From contig NW_008705563.1 of the NCBI RefSeq assembly GCF_000186865.1, forward strand, positions 2,793,243 to 2,857,242: a DNA stretch of 64,000 nt, given 5' to 3'. This document shows positions 8,764-18,462 of this stretch, piece by piece (position 1 is the first letter of the stretch; every line of letters starts with the position of its first letter). The DNA is from Aureococcus anophagefferens. Lineage: Eukaryota; Sar; Pelagophyceae; Pelagomonadales; Pelagomonadaceae. The notes under the pieces are model-generated. The model did no database searches and was not told the DNA's origin. It was given only the letters and a program-made list of their open reading frames with translations. The position numbers and the translations under genes were made by a program.

Positions 8764-11700
8764 TTACGACGGCGCCGCGCCGGCGAGGTCCTCCTCCGGC
8801 ACGATGGACGCGTAGTGGGACTCGGCCCAGAAGGCGAGCCAGATGGTGGGCGGCGCGGTCGGCGGCGTCCGGTGCTGCGGCGTCGCCGCCGGCGGCGGCG
8901 GCGGCGGCGTCGATTCCAAAGCACTCACGACGTGGGCGACCTCCTCGTCGAATTCCCGAGACCCCAGCGACCGCGGCGGCGGCGCGTTCGGAATGGGCGG
9001 CGCGTCCGGCCGCGGCGCCTCCAGCCGCGCGCGCGGCTCGACGCGGAAGATGCCGCGCTCGGCGTAGGACGTCACGAGGCACACGACGACGCCGTAGACG
9101 TCCGCGGCGGCCTGGAGCGTCACGGCGTCGCCCCATTCCCCGTCGTCGGCCATGCGGCGCACGAAGCTCTCGAAGTCGGCGTCTTCCGCGTCCTCGACCA
9201 TGCAGAACTCGGCGTACCGCTCGGGCTCGAGGGCGAGCTGGCCGACGACGCGCTTCCGGACGGCGTCGTGGCGCTCGTCGTTGCCGCAGAGCTGGTGGGC
9301 GATGGCGCGGAACTGGCAGTTGCCGTCCCCGGCGACGGCGTGCTCTCGGAGCCCGAAATCCCGCAGGCGGTCGCGCAGCCTCCGGCGCTCGACGCCGAGG
9401 TTCTCGCTCCCGCCGCTGGAGCACCGGCTCAGGGTCGAGCGGGAGGAATCCCCGTGCAGCAGTTCCGCGGACTCAAGCACGCGCTTCAGGACCGTCGAGC
9501 GCTCGTAGGTCCGCATCGGCCGGACGTGGGCGTCGCCCTCCAAGAGCGGCACGTGGTCCCACGGGCCTTTGGTGCGCGGCCGCGGCGTCGAGGCGTCGAG
9601 GCTCGTCACGATGTCTTTGAAGCTCGGCCGGACCGACGCGTCGTGCGCCCAGCAGGCGGTCATGCGCGCGCGCATGTCCCGCGGAATCGACGGCGGCACC
9701 TCCGGCCGCAGCCGCTGGACGACGACCTTGGCGATGATTTGGGGCGGCGAGAGACCCTCCCACGGAAATCCCCGCGTCCAGATCTCGTAGAGCACCATGG
9801 CGTAGGAGTAGACGTCACACTTCTGGTGGAACATGGCGCCGTCGAGGTACTCCGGCGCCATGAACGCGGGCGTGCCGCAGAGTCCGGCCGTCGCGCGCGT
9901 CGCCGCGAGGTCGTCGCACTTGCTCAGGCCGAAGTCGCAGACTTTCCCGCGGCCGTCGTGGGTCAGGAGGCAGTTGAGGCTCTTGAGGTCCCGATGCTCG
10001 ATGCGCGACTTGTAGAGGTAGGCCATGCCGCGCGCGACGTCCGCGGACCAGACGCGCTGGCGCTCCGCGTCGACGGCGCCCTCGGCGTCGAGCGCGTCCC
10101 GCAGCGAGCCGCCCGGCAGGTATTCGAGGACGAGCCCGAGGTACGACGGGTCGGTCGTCACGACGCCTAAAACGAGGACGATCCGCGGCGACCGGAGCCG
10201 GACCATGATCGCGAGCTCCCTGGAGAACTGGGAGAACATCCGCTGGCGGTCCGCCGCGCTCATGCCGAGTTGCGACATTTTCTTCAGGCAGACCGCCTCG
10301 CCCTGGTACTCGGCGAGATGCACGGTGCCCTGGCCGCCTCGCGCGAACGGCTCGTCCTCGACGTGGCGCAGCTCGACCTCGAATTCGGCGATGGTGCAGC
10401 TCGGCGCCCGCAGGCCCGCGCCGTAGGATTCGATGTCCTTCGTCTCCTCCGTCTTGAGGATCTCCAGCGCTGTCGCCTCATCCTCGAATGCCTCTTGCTT
10501 CTCGGCGTCTCTTCGTCGCCTCACGACGACGAGCGCGACGACTGCAAAGAACAAACACGCTGCCGCGGCGGCACCGCCGCCAATGGTCGCCGCGTCCATA
10601 TCTCCGCTCGAAGAGCTCGTCCCGGATTCCGGCGCCTCTTCCGATTCTCCCGCGAGTGACTCGAGCGACATTTCCGGCTCTGGCGACGAAGGCACGGACG
10701 TTGGCGTCAGCGTCGGCGTTGGCGAGACCGTTGGCGTCGGCGTTACTTTGAAGGTCGGCCGCGGCGTCACCGGTGAAACGCTCGGGGTCCGCGTGGGCAT
10801 TGCCGTCGGCCTCGGCGTCGGCGTGGGCGACGGTCCGGGCGTCGGCTCGAGCGTCGGCTCGGGTCGCTTCGGCGTGGGTTCCGCGATTGGATCTGGCGTC
10901 TCCGAGACGGGCTCCAGCGAAGGCGTCGGCGTCGGTTTTGGCGTCGGATCGGGGCTTGGCTCGAGCGAAGGCCCCGGCGTTGGTGCCGATGAGGGCTCGG
11001 GCGTCTCGATCGTTGGACCTGGGGTCGGCTCGGGCGAAGGCTCCGGCGTTGGTGCCGATGAGGGCTCGGGCGTCTCGATCGTTGGACCTGGGGTCGGCTC
11101 GGGCGACGTCGGTTCTGGCGTCGGTTCCGGTTCCGTAAAGTATGCGAGGTACGTCTCGTAGTAGGAGTCGCCGCTGAAGACGACGACGACCGCGACGCGT
11201 CCATCGCCGGTCGCGTGGATCGCCGTACCCTCGGGGTCGCCGCCATCTTCCGGGCTCAGCGCCACGAGATCGGCGCTGTCGGCGTAGTAGTCCCAGTCGT
11301 AGACCGCGGCGCCCGTGTCCGTCGCGCTCATTCGCAGCGTCGTACCGTCGACGGACCAGAGGCAGTCCCGAGCGGGGTCGTAGGCCGCTTGCGCGGCCGA
11401 ATCCTCGGGCAGCCACCGCCCGTCGGTGTCGTCGGCGTGCAGTAGAACGCCGTCGGCCGCGTCCACGCGCGCGTAAAAGTACTTGGAGACGAGCAAGACC
11501 TCGCTCGCCGCAGAGTCGCCTGACGCGCGGCGCAGGTGGAGCTGCGGCGTCCCCTCGTCGAGACCGAGGCTCGTCGTCCACGTGCTGTTGAGGCTATCCT
11601 CGAAGATGTCGACGCGTGCCAAGGCCCGGGCGCCGCCGTCGTCGAGGGTGCCCGCCACATAGATCGCGGCCCGGGCCGGGTCCAGAATCATCTTTTTCCC

Positions 11701-12276
11701 CGCCAGGTCGCCCAGGTCCAAGCGGTCCACCTCCTCGAGAGATCCAGCGCCGTCGGACGCAAGGAGGCGCAGCGCACCGTACTCCTCGAATGCGACGACG
11801 CGCCCGTCGACGTCCAGTGGCGCGAGGTGGTCCACCGGCGCGTCGCCGAGGGCTCCGCCCTCCAAGGTCACCAGCGAGCCGCCCGCCTCCCCGACGACCG
11901 TGAGCGCGCCGTCGCTGTCCAAAAGCGCTGCAGCACCCGCGGCTCCGTTCGCCGCCACCAGCGCCGGCGTCACATCGTCCCGCGCGGCGACGGAGACCTC
12001 CTCGCCGTCGCGGAAGACGCCGAACCACGTCTTCGCGTCCTCCAAGCACCCGGCGCCCGTCTCGGTCCCCGAGACGACGATGAGGCCTGCGTCACCGGCC
12101 GACGGCCCCGGGTCGCCGCACCCGTCGCTGTCTTCGCCGGCTAAATCGACCGCGTCGAGGCTGAGCTGCCCCACGGACTGGCCATCGAGCTGCCGCCCTT
12201 GGGCGCCGGCGGAGACGACCGCGTGGAAGACCCACGCCTGGAGACCCATGATCGCGAGCATCGCTCCCCAGCGCAA
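8764..12276 (-). CDS. receptor-like protein kinase fused to an OTU cysteine protease
   Basis: One continuous 1170-residue frame with no intron needed. An N-terminal hydrophobic leader (MLAIMGLQAWVFHAVVSAGA) precedes an extracellular region of about 350 residues that reads like a beta-propeller or sugar-binding fold. Next comes a Pro/Thr-rich stalk (about 382-542, with a 23-residue tandem repeat) and a membrane segment followed by VVVRRRRD (about 562-587). The kinase (about 640-890) has a FARGGQGTVHLAEY glycine loop, CLKK, HRDLKSLNCLL, DFGLSK and a tyrosine-kinase-like APEYLDG. After a linker, an OTU domain has the active-site DGNCQFRAIAHQL (about 980) and a C-terminal ESHYASI histidine (about 1150). 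OTU enzymes cleave ubiquitin chains. The fusion would let one membrane receptor phosphorylate and deubiquitinate; this is inference, the domains are clear. Confidence 0.9.
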   Translation of the reverse strand: MRWGAMLAIMGLQAWVFHAVVSAGAQGRQLDGQSVGQLSLDAVDLAGEDSDGCGDPGPSAGDAGLIVVSGTETGAGCLEDAKTWFGVFRDGEEVSVAARDDVTPALVAANGAAGAAALLDSDGALTVVGEAGGSLVTLEGGALGDAPVDHLAPLDVDGRVVAFEEYGALRLLASDGAGSLEEVDRLDLGDLAGKKMILDPARAAIYVAGTLDDGGARALARVDIFEDSLNSTWTTSLGLDEGTPQLHLRRASGDSAASEVLLVSKYFYARVDAADGVLLHADDTDGRWLPEDSAAQAAYDPARDCLWSVDGTTLRMSATDTGAAVYDWDYYADSADLVALSPEDGGDPEGTAIHATGDGRVAVVVVFSGDSYYETYLAYFTEPEPTPEPTSPEPTPGPTIETPEPSSAPTPEPSPEPTPGPTIETPEPSSAPTPGPSLEPSPDPTPKPTPTPSLEPVSETPDPIAEPTPKRPEPTLEPTPGPSPTPTPRPTAMPTRTPSVSPVTPRPTFKVTPTPTVSPTPTLTPTSVPSSPEPEMSLESLAGESEEAPESGTSSSSGDMDAATIGGGAAAAACLFFAVVALVVVRRRRDAEKQEAFEDEATALEILKTEETKDIESYGAGLRAPSCTIAEFEVELRHVEDEPFARGGQGTVHLAEYQGEAVCLKKMSQLGMSAADRQRMFSQFSRELAIMVRLRSPRIVLVLGVVTTDPSYLGLVLEYLPGGSLRDALDAEGAVDAERQRVWSADVARGMAYLYKSRIEHRDLKSLNCLLTHDGRGKVCDFGLSKCDDLAATRATAGLCGTPAFMAPEYLDGAMFHQKCDVYSYAMVLYEIWTRGFPWEGLSPPQIIAKVVVQRLRPEVPPSIPRDMRARMTACWAHDASVRPSFKDIVTSLDASTPRPRTKGPWDHVPLLEGDAHVRPMRTYERSTVLKRVLESAELLHGDSSRSTLSRCSSGGSENLGVERRRLRDRLRDFGLREHAVAGDGNCQFRAIAHQLCGNDERHDAVRKRVVGQLALEPERYAEFCMVEDAEDADFESFVRRMADDGEWGDAVTLQAAADVYGVVVCLVTSYAERGIFRVEPRARLEAPRPDAPPIPNAPPPRSLGSREFDEEVAHVVSALESTPPPPPPAATPQHRTPPTAPPTIWLAFWAESHYASIVPEEDLAGAAPS
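10970..11107. repeat. 69-bp tandem repeat in the receptor stalk
   Basis: Two nearly identical 69-bp units (period measured between GGTGCCGATGAGGGCTCGGG at 10982 and 11051) encode two copies of a 23-residue Pro/Thr-rich block on the minus strand. The period keeps frame, so stalk length can vary by unit gain or loss without disrupting the kinase. Confidence 0.85.
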
Positions 12277-12373
12277 TCAGCGCCTACAAGATGGAATGCA
12301 TAGCATGCTGCGAAATTCGGGTTTTACACAATTTCATCCTTGAACTTAATTAATAAAACACTGTGAGCTGAAC

Positions 12374-13132
12374 TTGTACTTGACACGACTCGAAGAAAAT
12401 TCCACCATGTGCTGCCCATCCGGCGCTGCGAGGATAGCCATGGCCCTGCTTTTGTTTGTCTCTGCGAGCGCGCTCCGATCGCCGCTGAGGATCCAAGCGC
12501 GGGGTCCGAGGAAAACCACCCCAACGATGGTCATGGACTTTGGCGTGCTGACCACAGTGTCCGCCGACGCGGCAGCCCCGACGGCGCTCCTCGTCGCCGG
12601 CCACCACTTCATGGCGCGCCCGAGCCACCACGCGGCGCCCGCGGCGGAGGCAAAGCCGTCCGAGATCGACGTCTACAGGGAAACATTTCTGAGATACGCG
12701 GGCTACTCCAACGAGCTCGGCGAGGCGTTCGGCCCGCTGCTGCCGCGGGCCGTGCCGTTCTCGTACGTCGTCGCGATCATTTACGTCGTCGCCGACACGA
12801 TCGATAAGTCGCGCAAGGCCTACGGCGGCGCCAAGTACGAGGAGGACGCGCTCACGGCCTGCGCCTTGATCGAGGGCCTCGACGCGCTCATCTGGCAGCT
12901 CGCGGCGTCCGTGGCCCTGCCGGGGTTCACCATTCACCAGGTCGTCGCCATTACGGTGACGCTTCTGGAGAGCTTCGAGCGCGCGGGCGGCGCCTACGAC
13001 GTCGTCCCGACGCTCGTCGGCCTCGCGGCGATCCCGATGATCGTCGAGCCGCTCGACGAGCTCGCGGAGGTCCTTATGGAGGCCGGCCCGCGGAAGCTCT
13101 GGGGCCCCTACCTCGACGCGTGCCGCCTCTAA
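12374..13132 (+). CDS. mitochondrial fission process 1 (MTP18)-like protein
   Basis: A 252-residue frame. Three in-frame ATGs (12374, 12407, 12440) precede the hydrophobic leader MALLLFVSASALRSP, so the exact start is uncertain. The core YRETFLRYAGYSNELGEAFG, followed by LLPRAVPFSYVVAIIYVVADTIDKS, is the signature of the MTP18/MTFP1 family, inner mitochondrial membrane proteins that promote fission. Further membrane segments follow (ALIWQLAASVALPGFTIHQVVAITV and DVVPTLVGLAAIPMIVEPLDE). The leader resembles a plastid-type signal as much as a mitochondrial one, so the compartment is not settled. It is divergent from the kinase-OTU gene about 100 bp upstream, and its stop overlaps that of the convergent neighbour. 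Confidence 0.85.
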   Translation: MYLTRLEENSTMCCPSGAARIAMALLLFVSASALRSPLRIQARGPRKTTPTMVMDFGVLTTVSADAAAPTALLVAGHHFMARPSHHAAPAAEAKPSEIDVYRETFLRYAGYSNELGEAFGPLLPRAVPFSYVVAIIYVVADTIDKSRKAYGGAKYEEDALTACALIEGLDALIWQLAASVALPGFTIHQVVAITVTLLESFERAGGAYDVVPTLVGLAAIPMIVEPLDELAEVLMEAGPRKLWGPYLDACRL

Positions 13133-15246
13133 TTCGAGGACCCCCGGATGTCGCAGACGCCGTCGATGCAGCGCCGGAAGCGGTAGGGCGCGCCCGAGTC
13201 CGGCGACCGCGGCGGGATCGCCGCGCCCGCGGCGTAGGCGCGCCGCTTCGTGAGGATGACGCAGTTGTGGGCGAAGGTGACCGTGTCGACGGCGTCGGTC
13301 CAGTCGCCGCGCGGCCCGCCGTGGACGTGGCGGTTCACGGCGTCCGCGAGGTCCTTCAAATCCTCGACGACGCGCGTCGCGCCGGAGATCTCGTTGCCGA
13401 AGAGCTTCGAGCCGCGCCGCCAGTAGGACGTCTCGACGTCCTCGACGATGTAGGTCGCGCCGGGCTTGAGGAAGCCCGGCGCGCCGAAGGCGAAGGCGAC
13501 GGCGGCCATCTGGTGCTCGGGCCAGTGGCTCCCGTCGTCGACGACCAGGTCGAAGGGCCCATCGAGCCCCGCGCGCGCGAGGTCCCGTGCGTCGCCGCCG
13601 TCGCCCCGGACCACGACCGTGCGCGCCGACCGGTCCGCGCCCGCGTACCAGCGCGTCTCCGTAAATCCGTCGGGCATGAGCGCGCCGAAGTCGAGGCCCA
13701 CGAGATGCGCGTCGGGGTAGAGCGCGCGCCACATCGCGAGGCTCCGGCCGCGCTCGACGCCGATCTCGAAGATCGACGGCGCGGAGCCCCGCGGCGGCAG
13801 GTAGCGCCAGTAGACCCGCTCGTAGCCGTGCTCGACGACCTTGTCCGTCTCGTACGCGCCGCCGGCCGCCGTCATCGCCGACGCGGCGTGCAACCGCACG
13901 ACGTCCTCCTCGACGACGGCGTCGCCGTCGGCGGCGGCGGCCGGCTCGACGACTGCGGCTTCTCGCCCTTCTCTGAGGCACGCCTTCCGCGCCTCGACGG
14001 CGGCGCCCATGACGAGGCGCGTCGTGCCCTCGAGGTCCACGCCGTCGAAGCCCCGGATGAGCGGGTAGACCGTCGGCATCCAGAGCCGCGCGGCCTCCGA
14101 GACCTGTACCTCGTCCAGCGCCCGGTCGAAGTACATCGCGCCCTCCCCGAGGCCGAAGCCCGGGTCGAGGACGCAGAGCGCGTCCGACGCTCCAAAGGCC
14201 TCGGCCCGCGGCAGGAGCGCCGCCGCGCCGCCCGTCGCGTAGCGCCGGCTCAAGTCACGAACGGGCGCCACGCCTTCGCGGTCGTAGGTGAAGGAGCACG
14301 CCGTGGCCCGCACCGTCCGGGCGTCGAGCACGGCGACGTCGAAGGTCGAGAGCCGCGGGTAGCCGACGAAATACGCCGCGTCGCGGCACAGATAAAAGTC
14401 GACGACGCCGCCGACGAAGTTCGCCGCCGCCGCCGGCACGGCCATCTCCCAGCCCGTGCGATGCGGCGGCGTCGCCGTCGCCGGGAACTCGCGGTCGTAG
14501 AGCGCGGCCGCGGCTCGGGAATGCACGGCGTCGGCGACGAGGCCGTTCGCCGACGACGCGAGCGCCGTGCCGGCCCAGGGCGTCGTGCCGTTGCCGAGGA
14601 GCCGCGCGTCGTCGTCGTCGTCGACGAGCGCGAAATTCGCGGCGACGTAGAGCTGCTCCGCGCCCGCGCGGCACGCGTCGAGGTCCTCGCTCGCCGCCAT
14701 CATGCCGTAGAGATCGCGGAGGCCCACGCGCGCTTCCTGCATCTCCGGCCAGCGGTCGTGTCGCACGTCGCGCTCGAGCCGCGCGTGCGCGGCGCCGTAC
14801 GGCTGTTTCGGCGCGCTCCGGTCGATGAGATCCACGATAAATTCCGCGGGCCGCAACGCGGCGTAGAAGGCGGCGACGCGGTCGATCTGCGCCTGCGCGC
14901 GCGCGCCCCCCCTAAAGCCCTTGTTGTGGAGGAAGAGCGCGGCGTCCGGCGGGTCGACGAAGCTCAGCGGCGCCCAGCGCTCCACGGCCGCGTCCGGCGC
15001 GTCGACGAGGCGCGGCAGGAGGCCCGCGTGCGCCTCCGCGACGGCGTTCCAGTGGTCCACGTCCCAGAGCGCCGCGTGCGGGAAGTGGGCGATGGGCCAG
15101 CCCAGCGGGTGGCCGAGCCAGCGCACGCTGGGGTGGGAGATGGACGCGTTCAGCGACGCCGCCAGCAGGACGAACTCGTAGAACCCGACGAGCTGGTTCG
15201 TCAGGCCGCCCCAGTTGTAGCCCGGCGCCGCCGCGCCGACGATCAT
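13129..15246 (-). CDS. glycosyltransferase-like / SAM-methyltransferase fusion
   Basis: A 705-residue single-exon protein. The N-terminal half starts GYNWGGLTNQLVGFYEFVLL, which resembles the nucleotide-sugar-binding opening of O-fucosyltransferase-like enzymes, and continues through ARLWMPTVYPLIRG to about residue 430. The C-terminal half (about 460-690) is a class I methyltransferase of the sugar-O-methyltransferase or cephalosporin-hydroxylase-like group: FEIGVERGRSLAMWRALYPD (SAM site, about 490), DLVVDDGSHWPEH (about 573, metal or substrate acid), GATYIVEDVETSYW (about 603). A reasonable inference is an enzyme that adds and then methylates a sugar on a glycan or metabolite. No clear signal peptide is present. 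The N-terminal family call is moderate; the methyltransferase call is strong. Confidence 0.75.
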   Translation of the reverse strand: MIVGAAAPGYNWGGLTNQLVGFYEFVLLAASLNASISHPSVRWLGHPLGWPIAHFPHAALWDVDHWNAVAEAHAGLLPRLVDAPDAAVERWAPLSFVDPPDAALFLHNKGFRGGARAQAQIDRVAAFYAALRPAEFIVDLIDRSAPKQPYGAAHARLERDVRHDRWPEMQEARVGLRDLYGMMAASEDLDACRAGAEQLYVAANFALVDDDDDARLLGNGTTPWAGTALASSANGLVADAVHSRAAAALYDREFPATATPPHRTGWEMAVPAAAANFVGGVVDFYLCRDAAYFVGYPRLSTFDVAVLDARTVRATACSFTYDREGVAPVRDLSRRYATGGAAALLPRAEAFGASDALCVLDPGFGLGEGAMYFDRALDEVQVSEAARLWMPTVYPLIRGFDGVDLEGTTRLVMGAAVEARKACLREGREAAVVEPAAAADGDAVVEEDVVRLHAASAMTAAGGAYETDKVVEHGYERVYWRYLPPRGSAPSIFEIGVERGRSLAMWRALYPDAHLVGLDFGALMPDGFTETRWYAGADRSARTVVVRGDGGDARDLARAGLDGPFDLVVDDGSHWPEHQMAAVAFAFGAPGFLKPGATYIVEDVETSYWRRGSKLFGNEISGATRVVEDLKDLADAVNRHVHGGPRGDWTDAVDTVTFAHNCVILTKRRAYAAGAAIPPRSPDSGAPYRFRRCIDGVCDIRGSSN

Positions 15247-15351
15247 CGCGCACTAGTGCGGCTTTGAGACAGCTTTTGGGCTGCCCATATTAGTGCCCAT
15301 ATGCCGTGAGCTAGGCAACGTGAGCTTCAACGAGGGACGGCCAAGCGCACG

Positions 15352-16883
15352 ATGTCCATTGCCGGGAGTGAAGACAGCTTCGAAGAGATGGTCCCCGAGC
15401 TCGTCGCCATGCCCCCGCCGCCCCCCGCCGACGCCGAGGTCGCCGAGGCCAAGGCCCCGGAGAGCGGCGACGACGACGACGGCGAGGCGCTGAGCGACAG
15501 CGAGAGCGACATGCCCAACCTCGTGTCGGCGTCGTCCGGGTCGTCGAGCGAGGACGACGACGAGGGCCCCGGGCCGGCGGCCTTCGCGGAGATGCGCCCC
15601 CCGCGCGACTCCGACTCGGAGTCCGACGACGACGGCGGCGAGGGCCAGCGCTTCGTGCGCATCGGGCGCCACGTGCTGCTCTTGGGCGACGAGGGCGGCG
15701 GCGACGAGGGCCTGGGCGGGCGGCCCGTGCGCCTGCGGACGGCGCTCGCGCTCGTGCGCCACATGATGCTCGCGAACCGGGGCTCGGAGACGCTCGAGGC
15801 CATGGTCGACATGCTCGTGAGGGAGCGGTCGGTGTCTTCCCCGCCGGTCGTCGCCGCGTTCCGCGCCGTCGACCGCGCGGCGTTCCTGCCCGCGGCCGTG
15901 CGCGACGAGGCCTACGTGAACATGCCCGTGCGCCACGGCCTCGTGCACCAGAGCTCGCCGTCGGTCTACGGGTCCGCGCTCGAGGCCTTGGATCTGAAAC
16001 CGGGCCTCTCGTTCCTCAACGTGGGGAGCGGCACGGGCTACTTCTCGGCGCTGGCGGCGCAGCTGCTGGGCCCCGACGCCGTCCACGTGGGCCTCGAGCG
16101 CCACGCGGACCTCGTCCGCCACGCGCGGGAGCGCTGCGCGGCCGCGGGCGTCGTAGGGGTCTGCTTCGAGGTCGGCGACGTCTACGACCTCGACGCGGCC
16201 GCGTGCCCCAGGTTCGACCGCATCTACGTCGGCGCGGGCGCGCGGCGCGACGCGCGGGATCTCCTGTTCCGGCTCCTGCGGCCCGGCGGCGTCGTCGTGG
16301 GGCCCTTCGAGACGTCGGGCGGCTCGCCGCGGTCCGATTCGCAGAAGCTGCTGCGCGCGACGTGCCGCGGCGGCGGCGCCTTCGCGCTCGCCTACACGAC
16401 GGCCGTGTCCTTCGCCTGGCTCCACCGCGAGCCGCGGCGCTTCCGGCGGCCGGCGCCCCTGGCGCTCCGGGGGCCGCCGTGGGACGCGCGGCGCCGCGCG
16501 TTCCCGCCGTCGTTCCGCCGCGCCGTCGGCCGCCTCGGCGCGGACCTCGCGCGGGACCCGGGCAAGCCGGCGTCGTCCGTGCCCTGGGCCGACGTCTGGG
16601 AGGACCTGATCCTGGCGCACCTGCCCTTCCACGCCTTCGACGCGCCCGCGCCGCCGGCGCCGTGCGCCGCGTGCGGCGCGCCCGCGGCCGCCGCGTGCCT
16701 CTGCGGGGGCGTCGCCTACTGCTCGCGCGCCTGCGCATTGGGCGCCTTCCCGGCCCACGCCGCGACCTGCGCCGCGCGGCCCGAAACGGCCCGCGGCGAC
16801 GACGCGGACGACGCGTCGACGGCGGACGCGTCGCGCGCGGCGACGCCGCCGCCGCCGCCCGGCGGCGCGCCGCCGCCGGACCC

Positions 16884-16917
<34 letters not shown>

Positions 16918-17331
16918 ATCGCGGCGCTCTCCGCGCGGCTCCAGGACGCGCTCGACGGCGGCGGCCGCGACTCCGACGACGGCGCGGAGGCGCGCGAGGC
17001 CGCGTTCCTGTCCTGGTGGTGGTGGGAGGACGGCGCCGAGGAGCTCGAGGAGGCGCGCCGGAAGCGCGCCTACGCGCGGGACCGCCGCTACCGCCGGCTC
17101 CCCGTGCGCCGCGCGGACCCGGCCGACGACGCCGGCGACGCCGCCGGCGACGCCGCGGACGCCGCGGGCGACGAGACCGCCCGCCTCGCCGCCGCCGCGG
17201 CCTCCCAGGCCCGCTACGACCGCGGCGACGGCGGCGACGACGACGCGTCGTCCGCGGCCGACTCCATGCCGGGCCTCGCGGGCTCGTCGTCGTCCTCCGA
17301 CGACTCCGACGACTCGGGCGTCGACATGTGA
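15352..17331 (+). CDS. PCMT-like methyltransferase with MYND zinc finger
   Basis: A 659-residue frame. An acidic, Ser-rich N-terminus (first 120 residues) precedes a protein-L-isoaspartate O-methyltransferase-like domain: AFRAVDRAAFLPAAVRDEAYVNMP, SSPSVYGSALEAL and the SAM loop FLNVGSGTGYFSALAAQLLG (about residue 222), then FDRIYVGAGA and LLRPGGVVVGPFE. A MYND finger follows (about 436-473: CAACGAPAAAACLCGGVAYC, CALGAFPAHAATC). The tail has an 11-residue Asp run from a GAC microsatellite near 16885-16917 and ends in an acidic Ser-rich stretch. PCMT repairs isoaspartate in aged proteins, and PCMTD relatives act as ubiquitin-ligase adaptors. The MYND finger suggests a protein-recruitment role. 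Enzyme activity is not proven. Confidence 0.85.
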
Positions 17332-17377
17332 GCGCGTTTTCTTGTAAGTATATGCCCACACGAGGGTCTTCTGCGTC

Positions 17378-18327
17378 TTAGAGGACGAGCAGCGCGGCCG
17401 CCGCCGCCGCCGCCGCCGCCGCGAGGCGGCGGGCGGCGGGCGCGGCGTCTACGGTGCTGCTGCCGCAGCCGCCGTCGTCGCCCGCGTCCGGAAGGCAGGT
17501 GAGGTCGCAGTTGAGGCCGTAGAAGGCGTTCGCCATGCTCTCGAAGACGCACTCGAGGTAGGCGTCGAAGTGCGCGTCGCACAGGCCGTAGGGGTTCGGC
17601 GTCGTGCAGCCGTCGATGAAGCCGGGGAAGTTGGCGAAGCTGTCGCAGGTGCCCTGGAAGGCGTAGTCGTCGCTGCCGCCGTCGTCGCCGCAGCCGTCGT
17701 CGCCGCCGTCGCCGTCGTCGTCTTGGTTGAAGATGTCGCAGTCGCCGTAGGTGTCGCAGGCGCAGTCGACGAGCGGCTCGATGAGGGGGTCGCAATAGTC
17801 GTAGGAGTAGGAGTAGACGCCGCAGTTGGTGTCGTCGTGGGCGCCTCCGTTGCCCACGTAGACGCTCAGGTCGACGTCGCCGTCGCCGTCCGCGTTTATA
17901 CCCGTGTAGCACATCCAATAATCGCCCCCCGGACTGGAACTCGGGAAGGCGTTATAATCCCAGTACATGCCCCCGGGGACGTTCGTCAGTAGGTCGCTGG
18001 TGATATCTTCGATGGCGACGGCCGCGCTCAGCGGCTCCTCGCACGAGGCGTAGATCCCGAGCTTGCAACGGCAATAGAGGGACCCGTCCGTGTCGTAGCC
18101 CATCTCCGCGGCCCTATAACCATCACTCGTAGAACTGAGGTCGTGGCACGCGTCGTAGCACTCCTGCGCCGTCGTCCGGTCGCGGCAAAGGTCGTGCTAT
18201 TCTCATGCAGCCATTCGGGGCCGAAACTGTAGCAGTACCCCGCCTTCGCGCACAGCGTCGCCGGCCCGTCGCACGCCGCCCTGGCGCCCGAGAGCCCGGC
18301 CACGAGCAGCAGAGCGCGCGCTGTCAT
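17378..18327 (-). CDS. secreted Cys/Asp-rich protein, possibly GPI-anchored; splice unresolved
   Basis: The first exon starts MTARALLLVAGLSGARAACDG, a clean signal peptide. The main exon frame (17378 to about 18200) continues QECYDACHDL, an apple/PAN-like cysteine pattern, then CRCKLGIYASCEEP, repeated Asp- and Gly-rich Cys segments (CDTYGDCDIFNQDDDGDGG) and a hydrophobic Ala/Leu tail after small residues, as in GPI-anchor signals. The two frames differ, so an intron or frameshift lies around 18190-18250. AATAG at about 18200 is a possible acceptor, but no donor matched its phase cleanly. The function is unknown; Asp-rich repeats suggest calcium binding. Nothing shows a catalytic role. Confidence 0.6.
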
Positions 18328-18462
18328 GCTCTACGCAACGGCAGCCCCTGGCGGCACAAGATGGCGGCCAGGCAAAGCCAAGCCTTCAACCAAACCAACA
18401 AATCTGCAACGACGCCTTCAACAAAAGACCCCGCCGCTCCGCCGACACGTCCACACGCGCCG

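Noticed and set aside
16885..16917. GAC run considered as a stand-alone repeat locus
   Set aside because: It is simply the poly-Asp part of the PCMT-MYND coding sequence.
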